A stretch of 64,000 nucleotides of DNA, from NCBI GenBank assembly GCA_002162955.1, contig MABD01000030.1, positions 208,740 through 272,739 of the forward strand, given 5' to 3'. Source of the stretch: Gammaproteobacteria bacterium 45_16_T64 (GTDB taxonomy: Bacteria > Pseudomonadota > Gammaproteobacteria > Pseudomonadales > Ketobacteraceae). The translations under genes and the position numbers were made by a program. Under the pieces are notes generated by a model. The model was not told the DNA's origin. It worked only from the letters and a program-made list of their open reading frames with translations, and did no database searches. Below are positions 61,198 to 64,000 of the stretch, in pieces (position 1 is the first letter of the stretch; each line of letters begins with the position of its first letter).

Positions 61198-62190
61198 TTA
61201 CGCCGCAGCCTGTAAGTTCTGCTGTATATAGTTCAATACACCGTTGTTGCGCTGTAATTGAACGTGATTAACACCAGGAAACAATCGGTATTGATATTGG
61301 ATACCCTGCTCAGAGAAGTAACCTTGCTCTTTTATTGGCATGGCGCTGAGTTGTCTTACCAATAGATCACCTAAGAAGAATGAAATAGGGTTGCTCTCGT
61401 TGGCAGATAACGTGCCTCCAATAAAATGATGCTCAACGTCTTTTACCCAATATGCATTGGGGTAGGGGGTGACATCACCAAAACCAAGATCCTTGATACC
61501 TTGGCTGCGCCCGTTCATGATGTTACTGACGAGGGTTGTAATGGGAAAGGGGAGGCGGTCTAAGACCATGTGGGCAATTTTGGCGATCTTTTCCAGCGGC
61601 GCTCCATGATGAGGAGTGCCCAAATAGAAGGCCTGCTTGATGAGAGGGAGAAACGTATTGTTGTGTTTTGATGCCCACGCCATCGCAGACTTCTGGACCA
61701 GACCGCCCATGCTGTAACCGATAAGGATAATCTCCTCAACGTCAACGGTAAGTTCCCCTAGCAGCTGATCAAGGTGTTCAGCAAAGAGTTCACCGTTCTT
61801 AGCGATAGACAGTCCGCTGTTGTAGCGATAGTAAAACGGACGGTAACCCAAAGCAGAATGAATCAGTGTGCCATAGTCCGTCGGGTCGAGGTCTGAGGAT
61901 TCTAGATCGATGGTTTTTGGAGAGAACTCCCAAATGTGTTCGTTACAACAGGCACCATGAAGAAAGATGGTGAGCTTCTTGGATGCAGCGCTGCCAGGGG
62001 TAGTCACTGTATTGGCATTGCCAATGGGGTGGCCGCGGTAGTAGAAACCAGGTTTTACAGTGAGCGAGTGTTCTCTTTTCTCTAAGGTGTCGCCGATAGC
62101 ACCATTGAGTGCCGCATTGGCCATTGAGGCAAGTTTAGGGGCGAGGTAGTAAGGCGCTTCTTTACCGTTTTCGAGAGTCTGCTCGTTCAT
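61198..62190 (-). CDS. Alpha/beta hydrolase, lipase-like
   Basis: 330 residues. The nucleophile elbow is IGYSMGG (Ser in EIILIGYSMGGLVQKSAM), a beta strand KLTIFLHGACCNEH supplies an oxyanion-hole HG dipeptide, and NHVQLQRN near the end carries the likely catalytic His (GVNHVQLQ). No signal peptide. The core resembles PGAP1- or lipase-class alpha/beta hydrolases. It converges with the PspA gene, 21 bases away. Substrate unknown; an acyl ester is likely by family. Confidence 0.85.
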   Translation of the reverse strand: MNEQTLENGKEAPYYLAPKLASMANAALNGAIGDTLEKREHSLTVKPGFYYRGHPIGNANTVTTPGSAASKKLTIFLHGACCNEHIWEFSPKTIDLESSDLDPTDYGTLIHSALGYRPFYYRYNSGLSIAKNGELFAEHLDQLLGELTVDVEEIILIGYSMGGLVQKSAMAWASKHNNTFLPLIKQAFYLGTPHHGAPLEKIAKIAHMVLDRLPFPITTLVSNIMNGRSQGIKDLGFGDVTPYPNAYWVKDVEHHFIGGTLSANESNPISFFLGDLLVRQLSAMPIKEQGYFSEQGIQYQYRLFPGVNHVQLQRNNGVLNYIQQNLQAAA

Positions 62191-62313
62191 TGCTATGCCT
62201 AGTTCAGTGTCTAAGTGTTCACTTAGTCTAAGCGGGGCAGTGGTGAGCTGTCAAACAAAATTGGCGGTTTTGTATATATCGTGGCGTTCTATTCTAGCGG
62301 TTAGGACGGCTGC

Positions 62314-63501
62314 CTAACCTGCGCGTAGGGTATTTGTTAAACAATCTGCCCATTGAATACTATGGAGGTAAGCGCTGTTGGAGTGTTTGGCAATTTTTCG
62401 TTGGCTGTGAAATATGCCCCTTTCAAACGCGATGGTGATGGCCAGGACTTCGCCTATAGGACCGGCGTGGCAAACGATAGGGTCGACTAGCTCCTGTGGC
62501 AAATTGGATTCGAGTGCGATTTTGTCGAAGGGCATGCCAATCATTGCATCCAGTAATGAGAAAAGGCCGACGGTAAAATATTGCCCCATGTTGTCCGGCG
62601 CCAGCGTTCGACACATTTCAGCGCGAACCATTGCCTGGTGTAATAAAGCGGAAGGTACATCGTCTAATGAGGTCAAAGACAACAAGGTGACCCAGCGTTT
62701 TAGCTCTTCGTGCCCTAAAACCACGATGGCCCGTTGTAACGAATCTATTTCCCCTGGGTAGGAATACAGCGCGGAATTTACAATGCTAAGGAGTTTTACC
62801 GCAAGCCTTGCATCCATGGATACTATGCGTTCAATATGATCCGCATCAACAGTGGGGTCATTTAGCGTCTTAATCAGCTTCATTATTACCGCACAGTTCT
62901 TCGGCATTTTTGTTCGATTCATTATTTCCGGTTTTGCGAGGAAAAAACCTTGGAATAATTCAAAACCGAGTTGGTGATAGTGAACAAATTCGCTGACTGT
63001 TTCGACTTTTTTTGCGAGCAATGTAATATCAAAGTGCTTCAATATGGATATTTGATCGAGTAATTCTGCTTCGCTTAAGGCTTGTACATCCAGTTTTATG
63101 ATGTCCGCAAGCTCCAGGATAGGGCCCCATTGTTCACTAAAGACAAAGTCATCAAGAATGATGGTAAAGCCCTTAGCACTAAGGGAGGTTACAGCGGTTA
63201 TCAGAGGCTCATCAATTGAAATAGTATTGGGTAACTCGGGGGCAAGGAGGTGTTTGCACTCGGTAGGAAATAACCCGGATATCAATAGCTCTGGGGTGAC
63301 ATTGATATGAGCGAGCCGTCCCTGGGTGATTTTTTCCAGGCCCATCTCCATAAATGAACTGATAATAACTTCAGACGTTGCGGTGTCTGGAGCTTCTAGT
63401 TCACCAGTCGCATTGGTTGTTCCTTTGCGATATAGCAATTCATAGGAAACCATGCTGCTATTTCGATCGAATATAGGTTGTCTTGCAACAAATGCGTCCA
63501 C
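62314..63501 (-). CDS. EAL-like and HDOD-domain signalling protein
   Basis: 395 residues from the GTG at 63501, which has GGGG a few bases upstream and gives the family start VDAFVARQPIFDRN; an ATG at 63600 would add 33 untypical residues. The N-terminal EAL-like domain reads YELLYR where EAL should be and lacks the metal-binding residues, so it is probably inactive. The C-terminal HDOD domain (MDARLAVKLLSIVNSALYSYPGEIDSLQRAIVVLGHEELKRWVTL) is normal. YuxH-type proteins regulate motility or c-di-GMP responses. Single gene. Confidence 0.88.
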   Translation of the reverse strand: MDAFVARQPIFDRNSSMVSYELLYRKGTTNATGELEAPDTATSEVIISSFMEMGLEKITQGRLAHINVTPELLISGLFPTECKHLLAPELPNTISIDEPLITAVTSLSAKGFTIILDDFVFSEQWGPILELADIIKLDVQALSEAELLDQISILKHFDITLLAKKVETVSEFVHYHQLGFELFQGFFLAKPEIMNRTKMPKNCAVIMKLIKTLNDPTVDADHIERIVSMDARLAVKLLSIVNSALYSYPGEIDSLQRAIVVLGHEELKRWVTLLSLTSLDDVPSALLHQAMVRAEMCRTLAPDNMGQYFTVGLFSLLDAMIGMPFDKIALESNLPQELVDPIVCHAGPIGEVLAITIAFERGIFHSQRKIAKHSNSAYLHSIQWADCLTNTLRAG

Positions 63502-63654
63502 CGTCGTCCCCTGGGAAATCAGCGTATACGTAAAGGGTAGCAAAAAGGCTGAGTACGCATACGCTGAATCACAATTTTTTTGTTTTCGCCCCCCGTCCAT
63601 TCTGAGTGAATGGGCGAGGTATCTCCCGTAAGTCGATGATCCTTGGCTTGTAGT

Positions 63655-64000
63655 TTATGGGGTATCGCGATTGGAGTGTGAGCTGATAAATTGTTTGTAG
63701 TGAGTGGTGACTAACGCTGGGGCTTCTATATGTGGGTAATGACCAATATAAGGGAGTTCGATAATATTGGCACTAGGAACTAATTCCCGATATTTTTTTA
63801 CCATTGCGTCGCCTGCGACAGGGTCAGCTAGACCGGTGATGGAGAGCATGGGTATACGGGTTTCTCGGATGGCTTTTAACCAGCGTTCTCGTTGTTGCAA
63901 ACTCTCGTTATAGTAATGAATGAGCTTATGACTTAATCGATGGCCATTTTGTTGTGAAATAACATACCAGTCGTCTTTTAAGGCGTCTGGGGAGGGTTGT
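63655..64000 (-). CDS. Alpha/beta hydrolase, N-terminus outside window
   Basis: The last 115 residues of an alpha/beta-hydrolase fold protein, open through the right window edge. TGLADPVAG carries the acid of the catalytic triad and YIGHYPHIEAP the catalytic His, as in many soluble esterases and hydrolases. The nucleophile Ser lies beyond the window. The truncation is a window effect. It ends about 153 bases before the EAL-HDOD start on the same strand. Confidence 0.85.
   Translation of the reverse strand, partial: QPSPDALKDDWYVISQQNGHRLSHKLIHYYNESLQQRERWLKAIRETRIPMLSITGLADPVAGDAMVKKYRELVPSANIIELPYIGHYPHIEAPALVTTHYKQFISSHSNRDTP

Noticed and set aside
1-64000. Mobile elements, CRISPR arrays, tRNA or rRNA genes
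   Set aside because: I saw no transposase or integrase motifs, no regularly spaced direct repeats, and no tRNA or rRNA-like sequence.

Overview
The window is a chromosomal segment of a Gram-negative, marine-type gammaproteobacterium with moderate to low GC. This is inferred from outer-membrane barrels, a TonB-dependent receptor, RND pumps, DsbA, an LpxL-like acyltransferase, class II PyrC, a PspA homologue and a PEP-CTERM protein. I cannot name the genus. I see no rRNA, tRNA, CRISPR array, transposase or phage gene, and no gene-free gap longer than about 300 bases. It reads as resident genome rich in signalling, envelope and catabolic genes.

Layout. 1-12.1 kb: a histidine phosphatase cut by the left edge, an unknown exported protein, a patatin-like lipase, an alpha/beta hydrolase, dsbA, an internally duplicated unknown protein, a PAS-GGDEF diguanylate cyclase followed by a small PstS-like protein, a tiny acidic membrane protein and an LpxL-family acyltransferase. 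Then comes a tight four-gene minus-strand operon: two DUF1538 membrane proteins, a PII-like protein and a CBS protein. 12.3-22.4 kb: three paralogous hybrid histidine kinases with 7TMR-DISM sensor regions, with a small four-helix membrane protein between the second and third. The first kinase has three coding G tracts of 8-9 bases, and the first two end in Hpt-like tails lacking the histidine.

22.5-30.9 kb: an Asp/Asn beta-hydroxylase-like protein, pyrC, a beta-barrel, an iron alcohol dehydrogenase, an Omp85-like barrel without POTRA domains, and a sigma-factor cassette (ECF sigma, one-TM anti-sigma-like protein, acidic exported peptide, strongly basic DUF3106 repeat protein) trailed by a 54-residue His-rich lipoprotein. 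30.8-38.2 kb: a LysR regulator divergent from an MMPL exporter, cytochrome P450, Crp-like regulator, nitronate monooxygenase and a DUF6506 protein, plausibly a hydrophobic-substrate oxidation locus. 38.3-43.7 kb: a solute-binding/barrel/PstS-like operon, a TRIC channel coupled to a PAS-like protein, and a crotonase.

43.9-52.7 kb: an RND pump and its adaptor divergent from a TonB-dependent receptor, which converges on an OmpR/histidine kinase pair. 52.9-58.4 kb: a lipoprotein, a 2-hydroxyglutarate oxidase-like flavoprotein, an AraC regulator, an unusual amidohydrolase divergent from a MarR regulator with two identical-architecture operators between them, a Crp/Fnr gene split by a one-base frameshift, and an isochorismatase-like hydrolase. 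58.5-64 kb: a PEP-CTERM protein downstream of a perfect 14-bp inverted repeat, an XRE regulator divergent from YiaA-like and PspA genes, a lipase-like hydrolase, an EAL-HDOD protein and an alpha/beta hydrolase cut by the right edge.

The best candidates for under-described biology are the DUF1538/PII/CBS operon, the sigma-DUF3106 cassette, and the kinase array with its G tracts and pseudo-Hpt tails.
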